36,862 bases of DNA from UBA2108 sp963925495 (GCA_963925495.1 CAWUST010000058.1:1-36862); one strand, 5' to 3'; positions 16,481 to 25,431 are shown, counted from the stretch's first letter. Notes: generated by a model from the sequence alone, not told the origin. Made by a program: numbers and translations.

Positions 16481-17839
16481 TTAGTGTAGAGCGTCTATGA
16501 GATCATATTTTGTTATGATATGTGTATTTCCCTTGGCATCGTTTACTAAAACAGCAGAAGTATTTTTGTCAATCTGTTTGCTTATATCTTCTACACTGTC
16601 GTTTGAATTTACAAAAGGAAACGAATCTTGCATTACTTCTTTTACTTGGTTTTTTCTAACAGCAGGATTCTCTACCAATTGAGCAAATAAATAATGATCG
16701 GATAAAGAGCCTACAAATTTGCCGTTGGACATTACAGGTATTTGAGAAATGTCAAACTGTTTCATTTTAAGAATGGCATCTTCTAAATGAGCATCGGCAT
16801 CCACAGTCACTAATGACTGATCTTTATGATTTTTGATTAAGTCAAGTGCATTTTGCTCCCGGTCTAAAAATCCTCTATCCTTCATCCAATCGTCGTTAAA
16901 GATCTTTCCAACGTATCTACTTCCATGGTCGTGGAATAGAACCACTACAACATCACCTTCTTTAAATCGATGTTTCATTTGAAGAACACCTACCATTGCA
17001 GCACCAGCAGAGTTTCCTACGAATATTCCTTCTTTACGAGCCAAATGTCGTGTGTAAATTGCTGCGTCCTTATCGGTTACTTTTTCGAAATGGTCAATAA
17101 TATCAAAATTTACATTTTTAGGTAATATATCTTCACCAATTCCTTCGGTTACATATGGATAAATTTCATTTTCATCAAATACACCCGTTTCATGGTATTT
17201 TTTAAAGACTGAACCATAAGTATCAATTCCTAAAATCTCAATATCTGGTTTTTTCTCTTTTAAATATTTTCCAACTCCAGAAATAGTTCCGCCGGTACCA
17301 ACACCTACTACAAAGTGAGTTATTTTACCTTCAGTTTGTTCCCATATTTCAGGACCTGTGCTCAAATAATGCGCTTTGGTATTGCTTTTATTATCATACT
17401 GATTTACATAAAAACTATTTGGAATTTCCGTGGCCAATCGTTTTGCTACAGAATAATAGGAGCGAGGATCGTCTGGAGTAACATTTGTTGGAGTCACAAT
17501 AACTTCAACACCCATTGCACGAAGAATATCCATTTTTTCTTTCGATTGCTTATCGGCCAATGTACATATCAATTTGTAACCTTTTGAAATACAAGCTAAG
17601 GCTAAACCCATACCTGTGTTTCCGCTAGTTCCTTCTATAAGTGTACCGCCGGGCTTTATCAAGCCTTCTTTTTCAGCATCTTCTAACATTTGAAGTGCCA
17701 TTCGATCTTTTACAGAATTCCCAGGATTTGTGGTCTCTATTTTTGCAAGTACCAAAGCATTAACAGTATCTGCCAGTTTATTTATTTTTACTAATGGAGT
17801 GTTTCCAATAGTCTCTAAAATGTTGTTGTAATACTGCAT
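16481..17839 (-). CDS. Cystathionine beta-synthase-type PLP enzyme with CBS pair
   Basis: This enzyme joins serine (or O-acetylserine) and homocysteine/sulfide in transsulfuration or cysteine synthesis. Residues 1 to about 320 form the fold-type II PLP domain: the PLP lysine is Lys44 in NPGNSVKDRMA, the EGTSGNTG loop (69-76) holds the cofactor ring, and GTGGTISG binds the phosphate. Residues from about 335 to 452 form two CBS domains, a likely regulatory module. There is no N-terminal haem-binding extension, unlike the human enzyme. The length matches bacterial cystathionine beta-synthase. It has its own TAGATTTG promoter just upstream. The choice between cystathionine beta-synthase and cysteine synthase activity is not settled by sequence. 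Confidence 0.93.
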   Translation of the reverse strand: MQYYNNILETIGNTPLVKINKLADTVNALVLAKIETTNPGNSVKDRMALQMLEDAEKEGLIKPGGTLIEGTSGNTGMGLALACISKGYKLICTLADKQSKEKMDILRAMGVEVIVTPTNVTPDDPRSYYSVAKRLATEIPNSFYVNQYDNKSNTKAHYLSTGPEIWEQTEGKITHFVVGVGTGGTISGVGKYLKEKKPDIEILGIDTYGSVFKKYHETGVFDENEIYPYVTEGIGEDILPKNVNFDIIDHFEKVTDKDAAIYTRHLARKEGIFVGNSAGAAMVGVLQMKHRFKEGDVVVVLFHDHGSRYVGKIFNDDWMKDRGFLDREQNALDLIKNHKDQSLVTVDADAHLEDAILKMKQFDISQIPVMSNGKFVGSLSDHYLFAQLVENPAVRKNQVKEVMQDSFPFVNSNDSVEDISKQIDKNTSAVLVNDAKGNTHIITKYDLIDALH

Positions 17840-17852
17840 AAAATATTTTTTG

Positions 17853-17860
17853 CAAATCTA
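17853..17860 (-). promoter_or_regulatory. Bacteroidota -7 element (TAGATTTG) for the cystathionine synthase gene
   Basis: On the - strand, TAGATTTG matches the Bacteroidota TAnnTTTG consensus exactly. It sits 13 nt before the ATG, predicting a leader of about 9 nt. A clear -33 TTTG is not visible. Confidence 0.6.
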
Positions 17861-17912
17861 GTTGCATCTATTTGTTTGGAAAGGAAAAACAAGGTTTTTA
17901 TTTTTACGCTTA

Positions 17913-19148
17913 TCAATTAAAACGAACTGCTTTAACGGGCGAAATTTTGGTTACTAAAAAAGAGGGAAAAACCAAAAACAAAACACAAAAAATGAGAGTT
18001 CCGGCATTTAATAAAAATAGGTGTTGGAAATTTATATTTACTGGAACATGATCGATATAGTAAGAGCTTTGGTCTAATTTAAGCAAATGAAAATGGTCTT
18101 GTAAAAAAAGAAAACCTATGCCTAATATATTCCCCCAAAACAAACCCCAAGTAATTAGATAACTAGCCATGTACAAGAATATTTTGCGAATGCTTGCATT
18201 TTGAGACCCCATGGATTTCAATATTCCAATCATATTAATTTTTTCTAATATCAGAATAAGTAGAGCGGAAATCATATTGATTCCGCAGACTATAATCATA
18301 AGTACAATTATCACAATTACATTCATGTCTTGCAATTCTAGCCAACCAAAAATTTCAGGATATTGTTTTACAATGGAAATAGTATTCAATTCGGGTGGAA
18401 TGTATTTGTAAAGAAATTCATCCATTCGAAATAAATCTTCGTAACGGTGAAGCAAAACTTCAAAACCACTGACTTCATCACTTTGCCAACCGTTTATTTT
18501 TTGGATGTGTTTTAAATCAACAAGAATATAAGCTTTGTCGAATTGTTCCATACCAGTATGGTAAATACCTATAACAGTCAACTTTCGAGCCCGTGATTTT
18601 CCATCTTGAATGAAGTAGATTATAAATTTATCCTGAAGTTTTAAGTTCAGTTTTTGAGCAATGGTTTTCGAAATTACTGTTTCATTGGACTTACTAGAAT
18701 CACTTAAATTTAAAGCAGACCCCTCTACCATGTTATGAGAAAAAAACTCCCAGTCAAAATCCGTACTAATTCCTTTGGCAATTACTCCATATATTTCATT
18801 GTCGGCCTTTACAATCCCTTCTTTGATCCCGAAAATTTGAATATTACGGACTTCGGGTAAAGTATCCATATTTGGATAAAAGGCTTGGTTTTTTTTTATT
18901 GGTCTAAAATCGAGCGGATTATCAAAATTAAATTCGGTGATCGAAATATGAGATCCGAATCCAACAACTCGGGATTGAATTTCACGTTGAAACCCAGTAA
19001 CTGTACTCACAGCAACAATCATAATTGCTAAACCAAGGCAAATCCCCAGTATTGCAATATTGAGAATAATGCGCGTACCTCTATTAATCGAACCATTTTC
19101 CGACCGAGTATTAATAATCTTGTGCGCTATGAACAATTCGTGGTTCAA
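17913..19148 (-). CDS. FtsX/LolC-LolE-type ABC transporter permease
   Basis: An inner-membrane permease of 411 residues in the MacB/FtsX superfamily. Members move lipoproteins or other envelope cargo with an ATPase partner. There is one TM near the N-terminus (about 29-52, LNIAILGICLGLAIMIV), a large periplasmic domain (about 60-270), then three TMs (about 275-305, 325-350 and 375-400). This is the classic one-plus-three arrangement. The only plausible start in the open frame is TTG at 19148, giving MNHELFIAHKIINTR, close to the usual family N-terminus. No ATPase gene lies nearby, so the partner must be elsewhere. A 73-nt gap and a separate promoter divide it from the next gene. Confidence 0.88.
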   Translation of the reverse strand: MNHELFIAHKIINTRSENGSINRGTRIILNIAILGICLGLAIMIVAVSTVTGFQREIQSRVVGFGSHISITEFNFDNPLDFRPIKKNQAFYPNMDTLPEVRNIQIFGIKEGIVKADNEIYGVIAKGISTDFDWEFFSHNMVEGSALNLSDSSKSNETVISKTIAQKLNLKLQDKFIIYFIQDGKSRARKLTVIGIYHTGMEQFDKAYILVDLKHIQKINGWQSDEVSGFEVLLHRYEDLFRMDEFLYKYIPPELNTISIVKQYPEIFGWLELQDMNVIVIIVLMIIVCGINMISALLILILEKINMIGILKSMGSQNASIRKIFLYMASYLITWGLFWGNILGIGFLFLQDHFHLLKLDQSSYYIDHVPVNINFQHLFLLNAGTLIFCVLFLVFPSFLVTKISPVKAVRFN

Positions 19149-19188
19149 GAAACTGAGTACTTTGTCTGCAAAAGAAAGTAAAAAGGTC

Positions 19189-19197
19189 TAAAATTTG
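19189..19197 (+). promoter_or_regulatory. Possible -7 element with 3-nt spacer (TAAAATTTG) for the NamZ gene
   Basis: TAAAATTTG resembles TAnnTTTG but has one extra spacer base. It ends 13 nt before the ATG at 19211, and a TTTG lies upstream at 19161. Weak evidence. Confidence 0.3.
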
Positions 19198-19210
19198 GTC
19201 GTTACACCTT

Positions 19211-20416
19211 ATGCGGTATCAAATTTTTTTTGTTTTCCTTTTATTAACCCAAATAATTCCATTGTTTGGGCAAAAAATAGTGCACTATAAAACGGATAAA
19301 ACTATAATTTGTGGAGCTGCCCAATTTGCTGAATATCAAGTTCTTTTGGAGGAATTGAGAGTAGCTGTTGTGGCCAATCAAACCACTAAAATTGGGAAAG
19401 AACATTTGGTGGATTTTTTATTGAAAAATGGTGTAAATGTAATAAAAGTTTTTGCTCCAGAACATGGTTTTAGGGGGAAAGCTGATGCTGGGGCGACTAT
19501 AAAAGATAGCAGAGATGCTAAAACTGGCCTAAAAATAACTTCTCTCTATGGAAAAAACAAAAAACCGAGCTATGATCATTTGGCAGATGTTGATGTTGTT
19601 ATTTTCGATATTCAGGATGTAGGAGTTAGGTTTTATACCTATATATCTACTATGCATTATGTAATGCAAGCCTGTGCAGAAATGGAAAAAATAATGATTG
19701 TTTTGGATCGTCCAAATCCAAATGGATTTTATGTTGACGGACCGGTTCTCGATTTAAAATTCCAAAGTTTTGTGGGTATGCACCAAGTTCCTTTAGTTCA
19801 TGGGATGACAATTGGTGAGTATGCACAAATGGTAAATGGGGAAGGATGGCTAGGGGAAGATTTGAAGTGTGACTTGACGGTTGTTCCATGTCTTAATTAT
19901 GATCATTACGATTATTACAAATTGCCCGTAAAACCATCCCCGAATTTACCCAATATGGCTTCTATATTTTTGTATCCGTCCCTTGGTTTTTTTGAAGGAA
20001 CTGTAGTAAGTGTTGGACGTGGAACTGATTTTCCATTTCAAGTTGTTGGTCATTATGCAGTTAAAGGTTTTGAATTCAGTTACACACCAATGTCAAATGA
20101 GGGTGCTCATTATCCTAAACTGCAAGGCAAAGAGTGTAAAGGCTATGATCTCAGAAAATATGGTGTAGAAAGCACGCCATTTGAAAATAAAATTAACTTA
20201 ACTTGGATAATAGAAATGTATGGGCAATTGAAAGATTTAGAGACTCCGTTCTTTTTAGAAAACAATTTTTTAAGTAAGCTTGCCGGGACTGACAAACTCA
20301 AAAATCAAATAATAGATGGAATGTCTGCAGAAGAAATTCGAGCTAGTTGGAAAGCAGATTTGGATACATTTAAACCAATAAGAAAAAAGTATTTAATATA
20401 TAGGGATTTCGAATAA
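19211..20416 (+). CDS. Exo-beta-N-acetylmuramidase NamZ family (DUF1343), secreted
   Basis: The DUF1343 family was renamed NamZ after a member was shown to release terminal MurNAc from peptidoglycan fragments. The 401-residue protein has a signal peptide (MRYQIFFVFLLLTQIIPLFGQ), so it works in the periplasm or outside. Typical blocks are VVANQTTKIGKEHLVD (about 53-68), KVFAPEHGFRGKADAGA (about 79-95), DVVIFDIQDVGVRFYTYIST (about 125-144) and DRPNPNGFYVDGP (about 166-178). The region around MANSIFLYPSL-like MASIFLYPSLGFFEGTVVSVGRGTDFPF (about 248-275) is also typical. The likely role is cell-wall recycling. It is a single gene, divergent from the LolE-type permease and followed by a 328-nt non-coding gap. 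Confidence 0.92.
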   Translation: MRYQIFFVFLLLTQIIPLFGQKIVHYKTDKTIICGAAQFAEYQVLLEELRVAVVANQTTKIGKEHLVDFLLKNGVNVIKVFAPEHGFRGKADAGATIKDSRDAKTGLKITSLYGKNKKPSYDHLADVDVVIFDIQDVGVRFYTYISTMHYVMQACAEMEKIMIVLDRPNPNGFYVDGPVLDLKFQSFVGMHQVPLVHGMTIGEYAQMVNGEGWLGEDLKCDLTVVPCLNYDHYDYYKLPVKPSPNLPNMASIFLYPSLGFFEGTVVSVGRGTDFPFQVVGHYAVKGFEFSYTPMSNEGAHYPKLQGKECKGYDLRKYGVESTPFENKINLTWIIEMYGQLKDLETPFFLENNFLSKLAGTDKLKNQIIDGMSAEEIRASWKADLDTFKPIRKKYLIYRDFE

Positions 20417-20714
20417 GAGTAAATAGATCTAAGTTCCAAAGCTTATTTATTACAAATATTTTAAATGGACCAGATACATCAATTGACTTTTCTGAGTTTT
20501 TAACACTATCGACATGAAGAATACACTTCCTAAATTCTGCCGCCATTTATTTTCAAGAAAGTGGAATCAGATTGAACAATTAATTTGAAATTATTTGCCG
20601 CCTAACTTAGTGAAAGAAGAAGATTGGGGAATTAATAATAGGGTAAGGTAAGCTTCCTTATTATGTCTGAACTTATCCCCTGATTTAGGTCTCTTTTTCA
20701 ACGACTCTATTTCT
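20417..20714. other. Intergenic region without a recognisable gene
   Basis: About 300 nt between the NamZ gene and the DUF349 promoter. All frames are broken by stops, and I see no convincing terminator, tRNA or repeat. One short TAAGG-TAAGCTT-CCTTA hairpin occurs around 20645-20661, without a T-run. Confidence 0.6.
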
Positions 20715-20722
20715 TACTTTTG
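20715..20722 (+). promoter_or_regulatory. Bacteroidota -7 element (TACTTTTG) for the DUF349-E1 operon
   Basis: Exact TAnnTTTG match 22 nt before the ATG at 20745. The predicted transcript start near 20728 gives a leader of about 17 nt. No clear -33 TTG is visible. Confidence 0.6.
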
Positions 20723-20744
20723 TTCACCTAAAAAAAATCCGTTG

Positions 20745-22565
20745 ATGGAGAAAATTCAATGGAGTATTGGAATACGAATACAAAAGATGGAAGTAAAAGA
20801 AAAGTTAGTATCCCGGCTAAAAGACCTTTTAAAAAAGCACGATTTTGAGGCAGCAAAAGTTGAAATTGATAAAACAGTTGACGAATACAGGCTTTATGTA
20901 GAAGAAGAAAGGAGATTAAAACTTGCTGTGTTTGTGGCAGATGGAGATAAGCCCGAATTTTTTGAAATGCCAGTGGATGAGTTCGACAAAGCATTTGAAG
21001 AATATAGACTTCGCTACAAGGCAATTATAAAAAGCATAAGGGAAGACAAGATAAAGTCCGAAGAAAAGAACAATGAAAAAAAGTTAGAATTAATAGCTGA
21101 ACTTCATAGTGTAATTGAAAACGAAGACGTTATTTCTAAAGCTTTTAATTCGTTTAATTCCATTCAAGAAAAATGGAAGACCATTGGAAACGTACCCAAC
21201 ACTAAGTTTAGAGAAGTACAAAACGAATACCGGAAAAAAATTGAAGAGTTCTATTATCACATTAATATTTATAAAGAATTAAAAGCAAACGATTTAAAAA
21301 AGAATTTAGAATCGAAGCAAGAACTAATTACCCGAATGACCAAATTGGTGGAGGAAACCAACATAAAAGAAATAGAGAAATTACATAAAGCCATTCATGA
21401 TGAATGGGATGATATTGGACCAACTTTTAAAGAAAACTGGGAAGCATTAAGGGATAACTTTTACGAGTTATCGCATAAACTTAGTGATAAAGTAAAAGGA
21501 CATTATCAAGACATAAAAGAGCGACAAAAAAACAACTTAAAAATTAAACTTGCTTTGGTAGATCGGGTTAAGGAGTTTTTAGGAGAAGAACTAAAGTCGA
21601 GCAACGAATGGAATAAGGCGACCGATAAAATAAAAGAATGGCAAGGCGAATGGAAAACAATTGGATTTGCGCCTAAAAAACAAAACGATGCCGTTTGGAA
21701 AGAATTCAGAGAATCCGTAAACATTTTTTTTGAGAATAAAAGCGCTTTTTTTAAAGACATTAAAAACGAGCAACATAATTTTAAAGAAGCAAAAGAAAAG
21801 CTAATTGAGAAAATGAGTGAGCTGACCGATGTGGATGTAAGTGATGAAACATTTGATTGGAAGGAGAGAACGCAATTAGTAATAAACCTTCAGAAAAAAT
21901 GGAAGGATATTGGAGCTGCTGCCAGAAATGACGAACAAAAACTTTGGAAAAAATTTAGAGCGACCTGCGATGGGTTTTTTAATTCAAAAGACGACTTTTT
22001 TAAAGGAAAAGACCAAAGACAGAAAGATAACTTGAAAGCTAAAAAGGCTTTAATAGAAAAGTTGAAAAAATGGAAAGCTTCCAAAGATGAAGAAAAAGAT
22101 TTGGCTGCTTTGGATGCTATAAGTGAAGAATGGACAAAAACAGGTTTTGTTCCAAAAACAGATATCGATAAAACGAGTAAAGATTTTTCTGATGTCATGA
22201 ACAAGGCTTACGGACAGATGAACATAGACGAGGCAAAACAAATTAAGCTTTCGTATGGTGGTAAAATAAAACAGCTTTTGACTCAAAAAGACGCATTGAG
22301 AGCTCTTGAATCAGAAAAGCGAAGCATAAGAGAGAGAAAGACCAAGATGAACGATCAAAAAGTACAGTTGGAAACCAACTTAGCTTTTTTCTCCAGTTCA
22401 AAAGGCGATAACCCAATGTTGAAAGATGCAAAAGGGAAAATTGATTCTACCATTAAAATTATGGAAGAATTGGATTTGAAAACTAAGTTCTTGAATGTGG
22501 AAATGAACCGCATTAAAAAAGAACAATTGGATACTCAAAAAGAAGAAAGCACGACAGAAGGATAA
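20745..22565 (+). CDS. DUF349 repeat protein, long helical rod
   Basis: A 606-residue, strongly charged (Lys/Glu), almost wholly helical cytoplasmic protein. Five DUF349 modules can be picked out by their W-x3-(I/T)G core: EKWKTIGNVP, DEWDDIGPTF, GEWKTIGFAP, KKWKDIGAAA and EEWTKTGFVP. Modules 1, 3 and 4 are also followed by a (W)xxF...FF/FY segment. The C-terminal 100 residues are a coiled-coil hairpin (ESEKRSIRERKTKMNDQKVQLE). The function is not established. I chose the ATG at 20745; a TTG directly before it is possible and would add one residue. The E1 gene starts 2 nt after its stop codon, so the two are very probably one operon. Confidence 0.85.
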   Translation: MEKIQWSIGIRIQKMEVKEKLVSRLKDLLKKHDFEAAKVEIDKTVDEYRLYVEEERRLKLAVFVADGDKPEFFEMPVDEFDKAFEEYRLRYKAIIKSIREDKIKSEEKNNEKKLELIAELHSVIENEDVISKAFNSFNSIQEKWKTIGNVPNTKFREVQNEYRKKIEEFYYHINIYKELKANDLKKNLESKQELITRMTKLVEETNIKEIEKLHKAIHDEWDDIGPTFKENWEALRDNFYELSHKLSDKVKGHYQDIKERQKNNLKIKLALVDRVKEFLGEELKSSNEWNKATDKIKEWQGEWKTIGFAPKKQNDAVWKEFRESVNIFFENKSAFFKDIKNEQHNFKEAKEKLIEKMSELTDVDVSDETFDWKERTQLVINLQKKWKDIGAAARNDEQKLWKKFRATCDGFFNSKDDFFKGKDQRQKDNLKAKKALIEKLKKWKASKDEEKDLAALDAISEEWTKTGFVPKTDIDKTSKDFSDVMNKAYGQMNIDEAKQIKLSYGGKIKQLLTQKDALRALESEKRSIRERKTKMNDQKVQLETNLAFFSSSKGDNPMLKDAKGKIDSTIKIMEELDLKTKFLNVEMNRIKKEQLDTQKEESTTEG

Positions 22566-22567
22566 GA

Positions 22568-24673
22568 ATGGATATAGAGACAGAAAATGCAGTTTTAACT
22601 GCAAACAAAGCCATTGGAGGTGTAGATAAAGAAGTAATGAAAAAAGCTTTTGATTTGATGTGCACTGCAAGGGCAATGAGCGATAAGTTTGAAGAAAACG
22701 CAAAGGTCACCTCTAAATATGTTCATGCTTGCTCTAACGGGCACGAAGCTGTACAACTTGCATTGGCTTTACAACTTATTCCCGAGGACTTTGTAGCACC
22801 ATATTACCGCGACGATTCTATTTTACTTGGAATTGGAATGCGTCCGTATGATCTTATTCTGCAGTTGTTTGCAAAAAAAGAAGACCCTTTTTCTGGTGGT
22901 AGATTATATTATTCGCATCCTAGTTTAAACCGAGAGGACATGCCAAAGATTCCGAATCAAACTTCGGCTACAGGTATGCAAACTATTCCAATCACAGGCG
23001 TTGCCATGGGCATGCAATACAAAGAAAAAATGGGATTGGTTACGGTAAATGAAAAAAATGCTCCTATAGCAGTTTGTTCTATTGGTGATGCTGCGACTAC
23101 CGAAGGTGAATATTCTGAGGCATTACAAATGGCCGCTTTAGGGCAGTTTCCAGTTTTGTATTTTGTACAAGATAACGAATGGGATATTTCGGCAAGCGCC
23201 GATGAAATTCGTGCTCAAGATCCTGCCGAATTTGCTGCGGGATTTAAAGGAATTGAAGTTCGAACTATTAACGGAAGTGATTTTTTAGAATCCTACGTTG
23301 TACTTCAAGAAATAATAATAACCATGCGAAAAGAACGCCGACCTTTTCTTTTACATGCTAAAGTTCCGTTACTGGGCCATCATACTTCTGGAGTGAGAAG
23401 AGAATGGTACCGCGAAGATTTAGAAGAACATAAAACCCGTGATCCTTATCCAATTTTATGGAAACAGATGTTAGAGGCTGGGTTTTCTGAAGAAGAATTG
23501 GTTAAAACCCAAACCGAAGCTAGAGCTTTGGTCGATGTTGATTACGAAAAAGCTTTGGCCGCAGAAGATCCAAAACCAGAAGATTTATTTGATCACGATT
23601 TTGCACCAACTCCAATAACAGAAGAAAAAGGTGAACGAGAACCTGCTGGAAAAGAACCAACAGTAATGGTCGATTCTGCATTATTTGCGATTCAGGAAAT
23701 AATGGAAATGGACAAAACTTGTTTGCTTTATGGACAAGATGTTGGTCATAGATTGGGTGGAGTTTTTAGAGAAGCTGCTACCTTGGCTCAAAAATTTGGA
23801 AAAGAGAGAGTTTTTAATACTCCAATTCAAGAAGCATTTATTATTGGAAGCACTGTAGGAATGTCAGCAGTTGGTCTAAAGCCAATTGTTGAAGTTCAGT
23901 TTGCGGATTATATCTGGCCTGGGCTCAATCAATTGTTTACCGAAGTTAGTCGCTCTTATTATCTTTCCAATGGAAAATGGCCAGTTAGTACTATTATTCG
24001 GGTTCCAATTGGAGCTTATGGAAGTGGTGGACCATATCACTCAAGTTCTATAGAATCAATATTAGCAAGTATTAGGGGAATAAAAGTAGCGTATCCAAGT
24101 ACGGGTGCAGATTTAAAAGGATTGATGAAGTCGGCTTATTATGACCCAAATCCAGTGGTTATGTTGGAACATAAAGGTTTGTATTGGTCCAAGATAAAAG
24201 GAACAGAAGAGGCTAAAACAATTGAGCCGGATGCTGACTATGTTATTCCGTTTGGAAAAGGTAGGATTGCATTGGAAGCAGATGAATTTAAAATAGAAAA
24301 AGGAGAGTCTATTTCTGTAATTACCTATGGAATGGGAGTTTACTGGGCTAAAAATGCTGCTAAAAAATTCAAAGGCCAAGTGGAGGTCATTGATTTACGA
24401 ACTATCTATCCTATGGATGAAGAGTTGGTATACGAAAGTGTAAGGCGACACAATAAATGTTTGGTGGTAACTGAAGAGCCTTTACAAAATTCATTTGCTA
24501 TGGCTATTGTAGGACAAATTCAAAATGAATGTTTTCAAGAATTAGATGCACCAGTAATGGCAATTGGTTCTGAGAATATGCCTGCTATCCCACTTAATTC
24601 TATTCTAGAATTCACCATGATTCCCAATGCAGATAAAGTAGGCGTGAAGATGGCAGAACTGCTAGACTATTAG
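22568..24673 (+). CDS. Fused E1 alpha/beta 2-oxoacid dehydrogenase (branched-chain type)
   Basis: Thiamine-diphosphate-dependent E1 component that decarboxylates a 2-oxoacid and passes the acyl group to the E2 lipoyl domain. Residues 1 to about 335 are the alpha part, with the TPP motif GDAATTEG (173-180) and Asn at DNEW (203). Residues from about 358 to 701 are the beta part (LLYGQDVGHRLGGVFREA, VFNTPIQEAFIIG, GAYGSGGPYHSSSIE, VIDLRTIYPMD). The two subunits are one polypeptide of 701 residues, as is common in Bacteroidota. Branched-chain 2-oxoacids are the best guess for substrate, but pyruvate cannot be excluded. No E2 or E3 gene is in the window. It is coupled to the upstream DUF349 gene. 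Confidence 0.9.
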   Translation: MDIETENAVLTANKAIGGVDKEVMKKAFDLMCTARAMSDKFEENAKVTSKYVHACSNGHEAVQLALALQLIPEDFVAPYYRDDSILLGIGMRPYDLILQLFAKKEDPFSGGRLYYSHPSLNREDMPKIPNQTSATGMQTIPITGVAMGMQYKEKMGLVTVNEKNAPIAVCSIGDAATTEGEYSEALQMAALGQFPVLYFVQDNEWDISASADEIRAQDPAEFAAGFKGIEVRTINGSDFLESYVVLQEIIITMRKERRPFLLHAKVPLLGHHTSGVRREWYREDLEEHKTRDPYPILWKQMLEAGFSEEELVKTQTEARALVDVDYEKALAAEDPKPEDLFDHDFAPTPITEEKGEREPAGKEPTVMVDSALFAIQEIMEMDKTCLLYGQDVGHRLGGVFREAATLAQKFGKERVFNTPIQEAFIIGSTVGMSAVGLKPIVEVQFADYIWPGLNQLFTEVSRSYYLSNGKWPVSTIIRVPIGAYGSGGPYHSSSIESILASIRGIKVAYPSTGADLKGLMKSAYYDPNPVVMLEHKGLYWSKIKGTEEAKTIEPDADYVIPFGKGRIALEADEFKIEKGESISVITYGMGVYWAKNAAKKFKGQVEVIDLRTIYPMDEELVYESVRRHNKCLVVTEEPLQNSFAMAIVGQIQNECFQELDAPVMAIGSENMPAIPLNSILEFTMIPNADKVGVKMAELLDY

Positions 24674-24691
24674 CTTTTTACAATAAAGCTA
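24671..24691 (+). terminator. Weak hairpin at the end of the E1 gene
   Basis: TAGCTTT (24671-24677, beginning in the stop codon) pairs with AAAGCTA (24685-24691) around a 7-nt loop. Only TTATAACTTTA follows, so terminator strength is doubtful. Confidence 0.3.
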
Positions 24692-24694
24692 TTA

Positions 24695-24702
24695 TAACTT
24701 TA
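24695..24702 (+). promoter_or_regulatory. Possible -7 element (TAACTTTA) for the secreted hypothetical gene
   Basis: One mismatch from TAnnTTTG (final A for G). It lies 22 nt before the TTG start at 24724, at the same spacing as the DUF349 promoter. Confidence 0.35.
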
Positions 24703-24723
24703 GCGGGAGAGATCCTTACTAAT

Positions 24724-25428
24724 TTGAGATTAATTCTGATATCCATATTGCTCTTAAACGTACCCTCATTTTTGAATGCCCAATGGGTTCGAGATGATGA
24801 CACTTCCAAGGTGTATTTAACCAGCGGAATTTACATGACGGAAACTGATTTTTTAACCAATTCACCAAGTTATAATTGGTTGAGTACAGATCCTGAAAAT
24901 TGGGTTTACAAAGATTCATTGCATCGAAAAAGTATTTTATTAGAAGTAAGGGCAAATCCTGAAATTGAAAAGAACCTAAGCATTAGAGAGCGATTTATTT
25001 TTGTAGCTAATGACAGCGGAAAAAAGGTGATTGAAAAAATGGGTGTATGGGGAATTTGCGTTAACGGATTTCCTTATAGGTACTTGGATAGATCGAAAAA
25101 GGAAAATTTTATTATGATTCATATTTCAGGTATAATTTCTTATTTGAGCTACACTACCATTTATGAAGACCCTTTTTATTGGTCGGTAGGGCACACTGAA
25201 TTGGATGAGCAATACCAAAATGAAGTAGTGGATTTAGTAGTGGATTTTGAAAAACCTGCTTTGTATAGCAATACACGCAAAAATTTAGAAAAAGTTATTG
25301 CCCGCGATTCAGTCTTAAATATAGAATACTTAAAAGAGAAAAAGAAATCCAAATTAATTTATGAATACGTTATAAGGTACAATCGAAAACATCCGCTGAC
25401 ATTCATGGAACCAAAAAAAGAGGAGTAG
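24724..25428 (+). CDS. Secreted protein of unknown function
   Basis: I do not recognise this 234-residue protein. It has a signal peptide (MRLILISILLLNVPSFLNAQ), so it should be periplasmic, or membrane-attached via an unseen route; there is no lipobox Cys. The mature start GIYMTETDFLTNSPSYNW resembles the G-hydrophobic-Y-hydrophobic-T..(D/E)F..N.PS opening seen in several Bacteroidota secreted hypotheticals. The middle has WGICVNGFPYRYLDR (about 109-123) and a hydrophobic strand pair. The C-terminus is Lys/Glu-rich. The only in-frame start near the signal peptide is TTG at 24724; no ATG precedes it. It is convergent with the thioesterase gene, 3 nt apart. Confidence 0.7.
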   Translation: MRLILISILLLNVPSFLNAQWVRDDDTSKVYLTSGIYMTETDFLTNSPSYNWLSTDPENWVYKDSLHRKSILLEVRANPEIEKNLSIRERFIFVANDSGKKVIEKMGVWGICVNGFPYRYLDRSKKENFIMIHISGIISYLSYTTIYEDPFYWSVGHTELDEQYQNEVVDLVVDFEKPALYSNTRKNLEKVIARDSVLNIEYLKEKKKSKLIYEYVIRYNRKHPLTFMEPKKEE

Positions 25429-25431
25429 AAC

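Noticed and set aside
20645..20661. TAAGG/CCTTA hairpin as a terminator of the NamZ gene
   Set aside because: Only 5 bp, about 230 nt after the stop codon and without a T-run.
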